A DNA stretch of 64,000 bases from contig JADLBU010000080.1 of the NCBI GenBank assembly GCA_020847535.1, forward strand, positions 1-64,000. Direction: 5' to 3'. The notes below the pieces were generated by a model. It was given only the letters and a program-made list of their open reading frames with translations. It made no database searches and was not told where the DNA came from. Source of the DNA: Phycisphaerales bacterium (GTDB lineage: Bacteria > Planctomycetota > Phycisphaerae > Phycisphaerales > UBA1924). Shown here piece by piece: positions 1 through 7,923 of the stretch; position 1 is the stretch's first letter; each line of letters begins with the position of its first letter. Both the position numbers and the translations under genes were made by a program.

Positions 1-428
1 GACTTCCGCCAGTTGTCGGCGTGGGCCGGCGTGATTGACGCCAGCGCCGTACCCGCGCCAAGGAACGCCCGCAGACTGTCCGCGACCGCCCGATACTTGT
101 ATTGCGTCGTCGGCTTCACCGCTACCGCCGCATCGAATCGGTCCAGCAGGTTCGCCACCGTCACCACCGCCGCGCCTTCCCGTGGTTGGCACAACCCATG
201 CGCGACCACGCGGGCGTACAGCACGTCATCAATGCCACCCAGCCACCGCACCGCGTCCGGGTGGGGCACGCTCCCGTGCCGCTTGGCGATCACAAGATGC
301 CCGACCGCCGCCCGCGCGGTCCGTGCATCATCCTTCCGGCACTCGCCCAGCCGAATGCTTTGCTGTTTCCCTTCCTCATCGCGGAACAGGATGCGCGCCC
401 GCCTGCCTTCCCATCCGATGCTCGCCAT
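1..428 (-). CDS. Tyrosine recombinase (integrase), N-terminal part, cut by the window edge
   Basis: About 142 codons are visible and the frame stays open to the left edge. The product begins MASIGWEGRRARILF. From about residue 88 (VTVANLLDRFDA...) it looks like the SAM-like core-binding domain of phage-type integrases. The catalytic Arg-His-x-x-Arg-Tyr part would lie outside the window. ATG at 428 is the first start and sits 3 nt after the stop of the XRE gene upstream, so the two are probably co-transcribed. Its position as last gene of a minus-strand mobile-element operon supports the call. The family assignment rests on the N-terminal pattern and context, because no catalytic residue can be seen. 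Confidence 0.72.
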   Translation of the reverse strand, partial: MASIGWEGRRARILFRDEEGKQQSIRLGECRKDDARTARAAVGHLVIAKRHGSVPHPDAVRWLGGIDDVLYARVVAHGLCQPREGAAVVTVANLLDRFDAAVAVKPTTQYKYRAVADSLRAFLGAGTALASITPAHADNWRK

Positions 429-431
429 ACG

Positions 432-653
432 TCACCGTCCCTTCCGGACCTTGCCCGCCTTCGCCGTCAGCACCAGCCCCAGGTAGGCGCACAGCCGGTC
501 GATATTCTCCGACCGCAGCCCGCGCCCACTCGCCACAAACCGCGACAGCACCGACGCCGGGATGCCCGTCGCCTTGCTGATCGCGTAGCGGGTTTGCCCG
601 CTCCGCTCCACCGCCCGCCGCAGTTGATCCGTCACCGTTGCCATGCCCATCAT
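432..653 (-). CDS. Small XRE-family helix-turn-helix regulator
   Basis: 73 aa when started at the ATG at 653, which overlaps the upstream stop as ATGA, the junction style used in this operon; ATG at 650 or 644 is also possible. The protein has a Cro/CI-type HTH: LRRAVERSGQTRYAISKATG, then IPASVLSRFVASGRGLRSENIDRLCAYLGL. This is the classic five-helix repressor fold with recognition helix IPASVLSRFV. It probably binds DNA and controls the element or its integrase, which starts 3 nt downstream. Target sites are not identified. Confidence 0.8.
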   Translation of the reverse strand: MMGMATVTDQLRRAVERSGQTRYAISKATGIPASVLSRFVASGRGLRSENIDRLCAYLGLVLTAKAGKVRKGR

Positions 654-1003
654 TCTACCCCAATGGTTCGTGTAGTGCAACTATGCCCCATCGACTCCCC
701 GACCGCCACCAGCCACGCCGCCGATCCGGGGTGCGTCGGCATCCCCAGCCCATCGGCCACGCCCAGCCGTTCGCCGTAGACGTACCCCGCGTCCGTGTCG
801 CCGTGGGGGTCCGGCGTGTATCCGCCCGTCAGCAGCCCCAAGATCGCCCCACGATGCAACCGCAGCCGCGCCGACAGGTCCGGGGGCAGGTCCGCCGGGC
901 GATACCGGAGCCGGACCGGGTCGGTCGGGTGCGGGGCCAGTTCGATCCCTGCCCGCCCAAGGGCCACCAGCAGCGGGGCGAGTTCGTGGGGGTTGGGGTT
1001 CAC
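650..1003 (-). CDS. Small TubC_N-like protein of the mobile element
   Basis: 117 aa. It starts with GTG at 1003, overlapping the primase stop as GTGA, so it is probably translationally coupled. Residues 8-60 (LAPLLVALGRAGIELAP.. LRYRPADLPPDLSARLR LHRGAILGLL) resemble the TubC N-terminal docking-domain fold: a helix, a short beta-hairpin with an LRYR strand, then a basic helix and LL. Such domains are also found in small proteins next to primases of mobile elements. The C-terminal half (DTDAGYVYGERLGVADGLGM...) is not recognised. A role as a protein-protein adaptor in element replication is a guess from context. Confidence 0.55.
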   Translation of the reverse strand: MNPNPHELAPLLVALGRAGIELAPHPTDPVRLRYRPADLPPDLSARLRLHRGAILGLLTGGYTPDPHGDTDAGYVYGERLGVADGLGMPTHPGSAAWLVAVGESMGHSCTTRTIGVE

Positions 1004-3498
1004 AGCGTCCCCCAGCCGTCGCCGGCGTCCGTGGCCGTGTCTCCGGTGTCACCGTCACCATAACCCACGTCTTTCCCGGCGTTCGTGGGGGTTTCGGTGA
1101 CGGTGACAGTGGAGACAAGCCGGAATCGTTGGGCCGGACGCCCGCCCTTCGGCCCGTGGGCGTCGGCTTCCCAATGCCCGATGCCCGCTTCCACCAGCGC
1201 CGACAGGGCGCGTTCCGCCGCGTCGGGATCGCCGCGATACGCCCGTACCCCGTGCGTCAGGTCGCGGGCCGTCACCGTGCCGCCCTTGCGTTCGATCCAA
1301 TCCACCAGCCGGCGGGTTTCCCGGTCGTCGTCACTCTCGGACAGGATCGCGTAGACGCGCCGGGCTTCGTCAACGAACCACCGGGCCAGCACCACGCCCG
1401 CCGCGATGCTCGCCTCATCGACCCGCGACGCATCGCGTAGCGTGGCATCGTTCCCCGCCCAGCGGGTCAGGTGAACCACCAGCGCGATCCGGGCCGCGTA
1501 TCCCTCTAACTTCGACCACGCCGCCGACAGGTCGCCGGATAGTTCCGCTTGCTCGGTCGCGTGTTCGTTGTAGAACCGCACCCACGCCGCCTTCCCGTCG
1601 TCGGCCAGTCGCACCAGCCGGGGCCGGTAGTCCGGTTCGAGCGCCGAGCTTTCGGGATCGACTTCCATCGTCAGCCCGAACAGCCGATCGAACACCGCCG
1701 CCACCGTCGCTTCGGTGTCCGAGTTCACGTCCGCTTCGGTCCACCGCTTCGCCTTGCGCGGGGGCATCGCGTACAGCACCCGCGCCGCCATGCCGCTTTC
1801 GTGGTGTTCCTGCCCCAGCGCCCGCGCCAGGATTCCCGGTTGAATCCCGCCGGTGATACTCACCGATGCCGATGGAACGTGGATCGTCGGCGGTATCCCG
1901 GTCTTGCGGTCGATCGTCATGGCTTCGCCGTTGTGCATCGACAGCCAATGCGCGGAGTCCGCGCCCGCCTTCCCCGCCTTCGCGTAGCGGTCGAATGATC
2001 CCAACCAGCCGGCGAGTTCATCGCGGGCCAGCAGCACACCGCGCGGGTTGCCCAACAGGATCGGGGCCAGGGCTTCGGTTGTGGTGTCGGACACGATGTA
2101 CCGGCGCGCGATCGGCAGGGCGGGTTTCTCGGGCGGGTCGCCGGCGTCGCCGTGTCCCTTCGCCGCTTGCCGCTTCCAGCCGGTCAACTCGGCTTCATAC
2201 CGCAGGTGTTGGGCTTCCCACTCGGCCCGCGCCGCGTCGTGTTCCTTGAACGCATTGGCTTGGGCCTTGCGAATCGCCTTCATCGCCAACTTGAACGCGG
2301 GTGTTTTCATCGTCCCCGACTCGCCCACAATTGCCGTCCACACAATCGCCGGCTCGGTCCACCCGCGCTTGAGCGCGATCCGGTGGGTATTGCCGATCGC
2401 CGCCGCCAGCCCCGACAGCGTGGGCAGGGCGATGTAGGACGCATCGCACCCGATCGCCTTCGCCGCTTCGGTGACGAATCCCCGAATCGGATCGGGTAGC
2501 ACGTCAACCGGGAACGGTGCGAACGCGGGGACCGCCGGCGCGTCGAGCGTCACCTCTTCCGGTTCGGTCTTGCTCGCCAGGGTTTCAACTTCCGCGCGGA
2601 TCGGGTCAATGTCGCCGCCGCGATACTCCACCAGGTCCGCCATATCGCCGCCTTCGGGCATCTCTGCCCAGAGTTCGAGCAGCCACACAATCCGAACCGA
2701 CCGCGCACCCGCAGCCATGCACAGGCGAGCCACGGCTCGCGCGTACACCGCGCCGGCGTCGTCGTGATCCGGCAAGATCACCACGTCACGACCCGCGACG
2801 GGCGACCAATCCGCCTTCGCCGCCGACTTCGACCCGTGCGGGCTTGTCGTCGCCACCAGCCCGACCGCTCGCGCCGCGTCCGCCGCTTTCTCGCCTTCGA
2901 CGATGAACACCCGCGACCCCGCCGGCGTTGCCAGCAGGTCGGGCAGCCCATACAACGGGCGGGGCGTGGGCATCCCGCCGATGATCCAACCCGCCGGGGT
3001 CTTGCTCACCGGGCGCACGTCTTTCCCGGTGGGCGTGTTCCACCGCACCACCAGCCCCACCGGATCGCCCGCCGCGTTCGTGTAGGTCCAGGTCGTCGAT
3101 CGCGGGCCGTGCCGCCGCTCCAACTCAGCCACCGCAGCGCGGGCCGTGGGGAACGTCTTGGCGTCACCGTCACCGATACCCGCGTTTCGTGCGGGCGTCC
3201 GTAGGGTTGTGGTGACGGTGACACTCGGGCGGGTCCGTGGCGTGCGTCCAGTACGCCGGTTCGGATCGGGGATGAACAGGTCCGACGCCCGCAACCCGAT
3301 CGCACCGCACACCGCATCGACGGTACAACCGGCGTGACAGTTCACCAGCGCCCGCCCATCGTCGCCGGCGTGGATGCTCAAACTCGGCGTGCGATCATCG
3401 TGGGCCGGACACTTGCAGCACCAGCCCGCGCCCGCTTTGCGGGGTTCGTGTCCGTGTTCGCGTAGGGCCGTCAGGATTCGTTGTACGGGGCCGCTCAT
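1000..3498 (-). CDS. Element-encoded primase/helicase-like protein (CHC2 zinc finger, TOPRIM, DUF3987)
   Basis: 832 aa from ATG 3498, chosen because it overlaps the upstream stop as ATGA. Order of domains: CHC2-type zinc finger (C30-P-A-H33 ... C54-H-A-G-C58), a Ser/Thr/Pro linker, a TOPRIM domain with VEGEK at 200-204 and the acidic DHDDAG at 244-249, and a DUF3987-type region from about 325 with a P-loop-like GESGTMKT at 392-399. The architecture fits replication proteins of plasmids and integrative elements: RNA primer synthesis plus an NTPase module. A variable basic tail follows. Neighbouring HTH genes and the integrase place it in an integrated element. Exact helicase activity is inferred. 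Confidence 0.85.
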   Translation of the reverse strand: MSGPVQRILTALREHGHEPRKAGAGWCCKCPAHDDRTPSLSIHAGDDGRALVNCHAGCTVDAVCGAIGLRASDLFIPDPNRRTGRTPRTRPSVTVTTTLRTPARNAGIGDGDAKTFPTARAAVAELERRHGPRSTTWTYTNAAGDPVGLVVRWNTPTGKDVRPVSKTPAGWIIGGMPTPRPLYGLPDLLATPAGSRVFIVEGEKAADAARAVGLVATTSPHGSKSAAKADWSPVAGRDVVILPDHDDAGAVYARAVARLCMAAGARSVRIVWLLELWAEMPEGGDMADLVEYRGGDIDPIRAEVETLASKTEPEEVTLDAPAVPAFAPFPVDVLPDPIRGFVTEAAKAIGCDASYIALPTLSGLAAAIGNTHRIALKRGWTEPAIVWTAIVGESGTMKTPAFKLAMKAIRKAQANAFKEHDAARAEWEAQHLRYEAELTGWKRQAAKGHGDAGDPPEKPALPIARRYIVSDTTTEALAPILLGNPRGVLLARDELAGWLGSFDRYAKAGKAGADSAHWLSMHNGEAMTIDRKTGIPPTIHVPSASVSITGGIQPGILARALGQEHHESGMAARVLYAMPPRKAKRWTEADVNSDTEATVAAVFDRLFGLTMEVDPESSALEPDYRPRLVRLADDGKAAWVRFYNEHATEQAELSGDLSAAWSKLEGYAARIALVVHLTRWAGNDATLRDASRVDEASIAAGVVLARWFVDEARRVYAILSESDDDRETRRLVDWIERKGGTVTARDLTHGVRAYRGDPDAAERALSALVEAGIGHWEADAHGPKGGRPAQRFRLVSTVTVTETPTNAGKDVGYGDGDTGDTATDAGDGWGTL

Positions 3499-3914
3499 GC
3501 CGCACCGCCTTTCGGCGTCGGCTTCGGCGTCGCGTGGTTGGGCGTCACCCACACCGCCGCCGGGCGTCCGCTCGCCGTGTTGCGTCGGCGTCCCGAATCG
3601 ACCACCAGCCCAAGGGCGACAAGTTCACCGCGCCGGGGCGTGTACGTCTGACACTTGATCCCCAGCGCCGTTTCCCCTTCGTCATCGGTTGCGCCGTGCG
3701 GGCCTTGCTCCACGATGAACGCCAAGACACGGGCGCGCAGGTCTTTCGCGTGGCCGGCGATCCGATCCGCCGCGACGCCGGACGTACCGGGCGGGGAGTT
3801 GTGCCGCGCGGGTGGGGTCAGGGGCAACCGCGTAATGTTGTGTGCATCGCTTGGACCGTTGACGCCAGCCCCCGCACCACCGGGGGCCGCGTCGTCGAAT
3901 AGGGGCGCGTTCAT
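3495..3914 (-). CDS. Hypothetical element protein, winged-helix-like
   Basis: 139 aa. ATG at 3914 overlaps the upstream HTH gene's stop (ATGA), and its own stop overlaps the primase start (ATGA), so it is locked into the operon. The N-terminal 50 residues are Pro/Gly/Ala-rich. Residues about 55-125 (HAKDLRARVLAFIVEQGPHGATDDEGETALGIKCQTYTPRRGELVALGLV) look like a winged helix of the kind seen in phage-borne regulators, ending in a strand DSGRRRNTASGRPAAVWV. DNA binding is inferred from this pattern only; its role in the element is unknown. Confidence 0.65.
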   Translation of the reverse strand: MNAPLFDDAAPGGAGAGVNGPSDAHNITRLPLTPPARHNSPPGTSGVAADRIAGHAKDLRARVLAFIVEQGPHGATDDEGETALGIKCQTYTPRRGELVALGLVVDSGRRRNTASGRPAAVWVTPNHATPKPTPKGGAA

Positions 3915-4120
3915 TCGGCCACCCCCTTCCGCGCGTCGATGTACCGCCGCAGGTCCGCCACGTCGAACAGCCGACGCGCCGCAATCTTCACGCTCGGGAG
4001 TTCGCCGCGACGCCGTAGGTTGTCGATCGTGTTGCCGCACACCCCCAGCAGCCGGCCCGCCTCTCGGCGATCGACCAGCAGGGGAGGAGGAGCACCTGGA
4101 GTGTTGGGCAGATCAGCCAC
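3911..4120 (-). CDS. Excisionase-like HTH_17 protein
   Basis: 69 aa if started at GTG 4120; an in-frame ATG at 4144 would add 8 residues but overlap the preceding gene by 32 bp. The core (LLVDRREAGRLLGVCGNTI, then DNLRRRGELPSVKIAARRLF DVADLRRYIDAR) is the MerR-like helix-turn-helix of excisionases and DNA-binding domain 17 proteins, with the typical wing ending RLFDVADLRRYID. It is the second of two such genes in tandem. Directionality control of excision, or regulation of the primase operon, are both plausible; the sequence does not decide. Confidence 0.72.
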   Translation of the reverse strand: MADLPNTPGAPPPLLVDRREAGRLLGVCGNTIDNLRRRGELPSVKIAARRLFDVADLRRYIDARKGVAE

Positions 4121-4310
4121 GTGCCACCGCCTCGCGCTTGGCACGCTCGATAAGGGCCAGCCTCACCGCTTCTAGGTCGAACATCCGGCGACGACCGACC
4201 CGCAGGCATGGGACTCGGTCGGCATCGGCTTCGCGGCGAAGCCAAGAGGCGGGAACGCCAAGCCGGTTGGCCGCTTCACGCTCGTTGTGGAGGATCTTCT
4301 CGTGCGACAT
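4113..4310 (-). CDS. Excisionase-like small DNA-binding protein
   Basis: 65 aa, nearly all helix-turn-helix: EREAANRLGVPASWLRREAD, then ADRVPCLRVGRRRMFDLEAVRLALIERAK. The VGRRRMFDLEAV wing matches the excisionase/HTH_17 pattern. It precedes a second excisionase-like gene with a short overlap and starts the tight primase operon. A recombination directionality factor for the integrase is the most natural guess, but two candidates exist side by side. Confidence 0.72.
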   Translation of the reverse strand: MSHEKILHNEREAANRLGVPASWLRREADADRVPCLRVGRRRMFDLEAVRLALIERAKREAVARG

Positions 4311-4378
4311 CGACCATGAGCATGGGCGTCACGGTCGGGAAGTCACGACTTGGAGGGGGTCATTCCGCCCGCGTCCGC

Positions 4379-5635
4379 TCACTTTCCGCTCGCGTCCGGC
4401 CAGAATCTTCGTTGAGGCCATGCGTTCTTCAGCTTGTCGAGCGGATAACAGTTCATCCGGCCTGATTTCCTCGTTGGCCATCGTTCAGATTGGGCACGTT
4501 TGCGGAGGGCATCGGTGGACAGACCCGACCAGTTCGCAGCGTCACTGGCTGCAACCCATTGAGGCGTTTCCGGCTGGGCAGCGGTCACAGTTGCCGGCGA
4601 ACCCTCGCCGGCGACGGGAGGGGCCATACAGCCAAGCCGATCCAGCAACGCGCCTAGATCCCTATGAAGTTCAAAGCCCCGCGCTCGTTTCTCCATCAGC
4701 CGCAAGTCCGGATTGAGAAATGCGTCGTAGGTTTCGTTCCAGGCTGCGGTCAGCAGGAGCCGGGCATCAAAGGCAAACCGATCCACGTCCGGCATCCGAC
4801 CTCCGATGACCCTCTCAGCGTTCACCCATGCTTTTCTCGCAAGGTCGATGTAGTCCAGAAGTACACCACGCGCCTTCTCAACATACTTTGGGTCCAGTCC
4901 ACCTGCCGCTCGCAGCAGTACGCCGGCGGCAAAGATCGCATCACGAGCCACGATGATGCGGGATCGCAAGGCGTTCTCGCTGCCTTCGGGCTTGGAGCCC
5001 AGCAAAGCATCTGACTTGGCGACGTGGTCCAGCCATTGCTTCACATCACTTGGTCCCGGTATTGGCTCTTGGTCCCCATCGGATTGGGACGGTTGCGCGG
5101 CCGCAAGGATAACCGTTTTGACCTCCTCCATACGCTCAGCCAACGGGTCCGCCTGTTCGCGAAGCGCAGCAGGCACACCTGCGCGGATCATCGGAAGTGC
5201 CGATGGGAAGATGTCGAGGGTGTGGCCCCTAGTAATCGCGCCGCGAAGACATCGGAGCTGGCCGATCGTGCGAGTTGTCCATCTGCGATCGGCCGACTCA
5301 TGTTGGCTGTCCATCGCCGGTGCCGCTGCTACAACAGCCTCGATGGCGCAGTCGATGGCCGCTCGAAGTGTGAGCGTCGCGTCGATCGCCTCTCGACGGG
5401 GCTTGCGCTCGACTTCAGGGAAAGGCTTCAGGTCAAGCGGATCTAGAAGTTCGCGGCCGGTCTGCTCTGTTGAGCCGACATAGAACCAGCTGCTGTCGAT
5501 CCGCTCAGTTTCCTTCGCGTACACCGCCTCAAGGCGTTCGACACACCCGGCCAGCGTGTACGCCTTGCGCCCGGCGTCAAAGAGCGTATCGCGCACACGG
5601 GGCAGTTCTGCCCCTCCGGAGGCGACCTGAGTCAT
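4379..5635 (-). CDS. Unknown protein of the mobile element with C-terminal HTH-like end
   Basis: 418 aa from ATG 5635; the frame is open further upstream, but that part is low-complexity and overlaps the next gene. The body (about residues 20-340) is predicted alpha-helical, with blocks such as AGRKAYTLAGCVERLEAVYAK and SRIIVARDAIFAAGVLLRAAG, and matches no family I recognise. The last 60 residues (WVAASDAANWSGLSTDALRKRA.. WPTRKSGRMNCYPLDKL) resemble a small HTH of the excisionase type. Codon use is slightly less GC-biased than the neighbours, which suggests cargo. No function assigned. Confidence 0.6.
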   Translation of the reverse strand: MTQVASGGAELPRVRDTLFDAGRKAYTLAGCVERLEAVYAKETERIDSSWFYVGSTEQTGRELLDPLDLKPFPEVERKPRREAIDATLTLRAAIDCAIEAVVAAAPAMDSQHESADRRWTTRTIGQLRCLRGAITRGHTLDIFPSALPMIRAGVPAALREQADPLAERMEEVKTVILAAAQPSQSDGDQEPIPGPSDVKQWLDHVAKSDALLGSKPEGSENALRSRIIVARDAIFAAGVLLRAAGGLDPKYVEKARGVLLDYIDLARKAWVNAERVIGGRMPDVDRFAFDARLLLTAAWNETYDAFLNPDLRLMEKRARGFELHRDLGALLDRLGCMAPPVAGEGSPATVTAAQPETPQWVAASDAANWSGLSTDALRKRAQSERWPTRKSGRMNCYPLDKLKNAWPQRRFWPDASGK

Positions 5636-5748
5636 GGAAAACCGTCCTGTATCGGGTCGGAGGGCGGGGCAGCGGGGACGGTGAGAACCGCCGCCGCCGC
5701 CCGTCCGTTCGCGGTTGGGTTTGCAACCCCAGCCGCTACCCGATGCCA

Positions 5749-6405
5749 TTATCCCGGCCGTGCGGCCGGTGGATAGCAAAGCGACAGGCAGTCCCGGCAG
5801 CGGGTTCCCAGCGCGCTGGTGTACAGGTGCCGCCGGCGTCGCCGGCAACCTGGGCACACCAGCCACACCCGCCCGCCGCTGTACCGGGGATCCGGGACCA
5901 CGGCCAAGGCGATCCGCTCGCCGGCGTTGCCAGGCTTGTCGGCGGTCAGCACATCGATCGATCGCAACGCCGTGAGGTCCAGACCGTCTGCCTTCACTCG
6001 CCGGCGAATCTCGTTGGCGTCGATGCGGGAAAACTCCCGGACGCGACCGCGCCGGCGGGGTCGGCCGGGCCGGGGTGCCGCTGGCGGTCCCCCAAGCGCC
6101 CGGTCCAGCGCTTCAAGGAAACCGGGCTGGCTGGCCCGCTCCAGTTCGATCGCCGTCCAAGCCTGGGCGATGGCCGCTCTTGCAAACTGGCCGGGTGAGT
6201 CGTATCCGGCGGCCTCCCGCTCGCCGATGGCTTCCTCGAAGCGTCGTACGAGGGCGTCGCGGTCCTCCTGCTGGGCCTCGTTCAGCCAGCCACGCCGAAC
6301 GGCTGTCCGCATGAGCCGGCAATCGCCCCTGAAGTGCCGGGGGTCGGTGAAAAGAGTGTCGAACCGTTGGCGTGGGGTGTGGGCTGTAGGGCGGTCGTCG
6401 TCCAT
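5749..6405 (-). CDS. Zinc-ribbon protein of the mobile element
   Basis: 218 aa from ATG 6405 (MDDDRPTAHTPRQRFDTLF). The N-terminal half is charged and helical (FRGDCRLMRTAVRRGWLNE.. DALVRRFEEAIGEREAAG), followed by a Pro/Arg-rich linker near residue 125. The C-terminus carries a C-P-G-C ... C-R-D-C pair separated by about 17 residues, a zinc-ribbon geometry, ending LSLCYPPA. This arrangement is typical of small proteins accompanying planctomycete integrative elements. Function unknown; nucleic-acid binding is likely. Confidence 0.6.
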   Translation of the reverse strand: MDDDRPTAHTPRQRFDTLFTDPRHFRGDCRLMRTAVRRGWLNEAQQEDRDALVRRFEEAIGEREAAGYDSPGQFARAAIAQAWTAIELERASQPGFLEALDRALGGPPAAPRPGRPRRRGRVREFSRIDANEIRRRVKADGLDLTALRSIDVLTADKPGNAGERIALAVVPDPRYSGGRVWLVCPGCRRRRRHLYTSALGTRCRDCLSLCYPPAARPG

Positions 6406-6539
6406 GTCTGATACCCTTCCGTGGGTCGATTTCCGCGTCGATTGTCGAAACTCACCGCCAGGGGGTTTGGGGGCGGTTCTGTGGGCGGGGTTGAATTCCC
6501 CGGTTGAACTCGAACCCACACCGGGTCGATCGTCGAACC

Positions 6540-6776
6540 TCATCGCCCTCCACCGGCCCCAGCCGCCTTCACCATCGCGGTGATGCCTGCCCGCACCGCC
6601 GCCGGCAGGCTCGGCCACGCCGCGATCACCGCCGCCAAGTCGGGATCGGTGGGCTTGGCTGGGGGCGTTGGGGGACCAAAACCACCCCCTTTGTTGCCGG
6701 ATTTGCTGCCGCCCGAATCAGAAACCCGCGTGTTTCCCGCAGAATCCCGCAGGTGTTCGAGTCCTTCGGGGGGCAC
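6540..6776 (-). CDS. Short ORF at the element edge, possible integrase-tail remnant
   Basis: 78 codons from GTG 6776. The first part (PPEGLEHLRDSAG) is what one gets by reading the opposite strand of a tRNA-3'-end-like sequence, so it may not be real protein. The second half (DPDLAAVIAAWPSLPAAVRAGITAMVKAAG) has normal coding character and resembles the short helical tail found at the C-terminus of planctomycete integrases, from memory. It could be a remnant of another integrase or a genuine small gene. Low certainty. Confidence 0.4.
   Translation of the reverse strand: MPPEGLEHLRDSAGNTRVSDSGGSKSGNKGGGFGPPTPPAKPTDPDLAAVIAAWPSLPAAVRAGITAMVKAAGAGGGR
6755..6776 (+). other. tRNA-3'-end-like sequence, possible attachment site
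   Basis: TTCGAGTCCTTCGGGGGGCA resembles the T-loop to acceptor end of a bacterial tRNA, but the flanking T-stem does not pair properly, so this is not an intact tRNA gene. Integrases of this family often recombine at tRNA 3' ends. Together with the nearby repeat and hairpins it is a candidate att core. Confidence 0.3.
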
Positions 6777-6808
6777 TTTCGAGTTTCACCCGTGTTTTGC
6801 GGGCCTTT

Positions 6809-6835
6809 CGGCGAGTCGGAAAACCCGGCTCGCCG
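6809..6835. terminator. GC-rich hairpin
   Basis: CGGCGAGTCGG (6809-6819) pairs with CCGGCTCGCCG (6825-6835) with one G-T wobble and an AAAAC loop. On the plus strand it is followed by a T-run a few bases later (6841-6846). No plus-strand gene upstream needs a terminator, so it may instead be part of the element boundary. Confidence 0.4.
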
Positions 6836-6852
6836 CGTCTGTTTTTGGGCCG

Positions 6853-6872
6853 CTTGCTACCCCCTTGCTACC
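6853..6872. repeat. Tandem direct repeat CTTGCTACC x2
   Basis: Two exact copies (6853-6861 and 6864-6872), spaced 11 bp start to start, about one helical turn. Repeats phased like this near an integration site can be integrase or excisionase arm sites, but nothing here proves that. Confidence 0.45.
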
Positions 6873-6885
6873 GGCGCAGAGAAAA

Positions 6886-6908
6886 CGCCCACCGGCGACG
6901 GGTGGGCG
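6886..6908 (-). terminator. Rho-independent terminator after the TIGR04255 cassette
   Basis: CGCCCACC (6886-6893) and GGTGGGCG (6901-6908) form a perfect 8-bp stem with a 7-nt loop. On the minus strand the hairpin is followed by TTTTCTCT. It lies 22 bp beyond the stop of the last cassette gene (6930), so it should end that transcript and insulate it from the element. Confidence 0.75.
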
Positions 6909-6929
6909 CGTGCCTTACGAACAGCGTGT

Positions 6930-7406
6930 TCAGGCCGGAGTACGTGGCGATTCCTGTCGGGAAGCCGGGCCTTCGTACGGACCCGTCACGTTCGTGACCG
7001 CCGCGAGCAACTGCTGTTTCCACTCGTCCGCCTTGGGTGTCTTTCGGTCGGCGGAGTTCAACGCCGGAATGACCGCGTGGCCCGGTTGTGCGGGCATGTC
7101 AGCGGTGGCCGCCAACGGCTTCGGTTCGATCGTCAGGCCCATCGCGGTGATTGCCGACGCCGGGAGTTCGGCAACCCATGCGTTCGACTTCGACTTGGTT
7201 CGGAAGTCCGCCGCTTCCTGTGGGGTGTGGAACACACGCCGATAGACCGACAGGCCGTCGGTGTCTCGCGTCGGATGGGGATCGAATGCGTTTGCAGAAA
7301 GTCGGAAGGGAGGACCACCGTTCATCTGCGCTTCGGGCACGCGACGAAGGACTATCTCTTCGGGCTGGATGGGATCGTTGGGTTCCACCGTGGAGAGTGA
7401 GTGCAA
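6930..7406 (-). CDS. Conserved hypothetical protein, third gene of TIGR04255 cassette
   Basis: 158 aa if started at TTG 7406, which has AAGGTG five bases upstream; GTG at 7388 is the alternative. The characteristic stretch NDPIQPEEIVLRRVPEAQ, then RLSANAFDPHPTRDTDGLSVYRRVFHTPQEAADF resembles a small hypothetical family (open with a polar Ile-Pro-x-Glu-x-Val-Leu-Arg motif, then Asp-Thr-Asp-Gly-Leu-Ser) that I know only as uncharacterised. The middle (ELPASAITAMGLTIEPKPL, PGHAVIPALNSADRK) fits it too. It lies 37 bp after the second cassette gene and directly before a terminator, so it closes the operon. Function unknown. Confidence 0.6.
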   Translation of the reverse strand: MHSLSTVEPNDPIQPEEIVLRRVPEAQMNGGPPFRLSANAFDPHPTRDTDGLSVYRRVFHTPQEAADFRTKSKSNAWVAELPASAITAMGLTIEPKPLAATADMPAQPGHAVIPALNSADRKTPKADEWKQQLLAAVTNVTGPYEGPASRQESPRTPA

Positions 7407-7443
7407 GGATACACCTTGGCACTGCAATCGGCGGAACCGAACG

Positions 7444-7923
7444 TCAGCGTGCGAACTGCTCGCGGTGGAACAGTTGGTTGTTGCAGAAGAACAACTCGGT
7501 GACGGTGCCGTCGGCTTCGATCCGATAGGTGACGGCGAAAGGCCCCGAGCCGAGTTCAAGGCTGATCTCCCCGCCGCTCCCGAGCGAAACGCCCTTGAAG
7601 TTTAATAGCGTGGCGGTGACGGGGGCCACCCGGTCCATGACCAGAACCTTCATCTCGTTGATGATCTCGAACGCGCGGGTGATTGCCTCACGCGACGGGG
7701 CTTCCAAGCCATCGTCGGCGAGTGAGGCGGAGTCGCGCGACCAAACGCGGATGCGCTCGGCAGCACGCTTCAAGCCCTGATCGAACCGAAGCGCCCATTC
7801 CATTCGTGGGTCTGAACGCTCGGCACTCGCACCACAGGCGGACGGGACCAATGCCACGTGCGCGGAAGCCGCGCTGATGGAGTAGTCCCGGATGCCAGCG
7901 GTGGGGTTATCGAGAGTGAGCAT
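7444..7923 (-). CDS. Hypothetical protein, second gene of TIGR04255 cassette
   Basis: 159 aa. Its ATG (7923-7921) abuts the TGA of the TIGR04255 gene with no spacer, implying coupled translation. The protein begins with a short beta-rich segment (MLTLDNPTAGIRDYSISAAS), has a helical centre (MEWALRFDQGLKRAAERIRVW, REAITRAFEIINEMKVLVMD) and ends in an antiparallel-strand pattern (GEISLELGSGPFAVTYRIEADG, TVTELFFCNNQLF). No catalytic motif is visible. Co-occurrence with a TIGR04255 gene suggests the two products act together. Confidence 0.65.
   Translation of the reverse strand: MLTLDNPTAGIRDYSISAASAHVALVPSACGASAERSDPRMEWALRFDQGLKRAAERIRVWSRDSASLADDGLEAPSREAITRAFEIINEMKVLVMDRVAPVTATLLNFKGVSLGSGGEISLELGSGPFAVTYRIEADGTVTELFFCNNQLFHREQFAR

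Noticed and set aside
6750-6780. A tRNA gene
   Set aside because: Only a T-loop-to-acceptor-like fragment is present; no D-arm, anticodon arm or paired T-stem.
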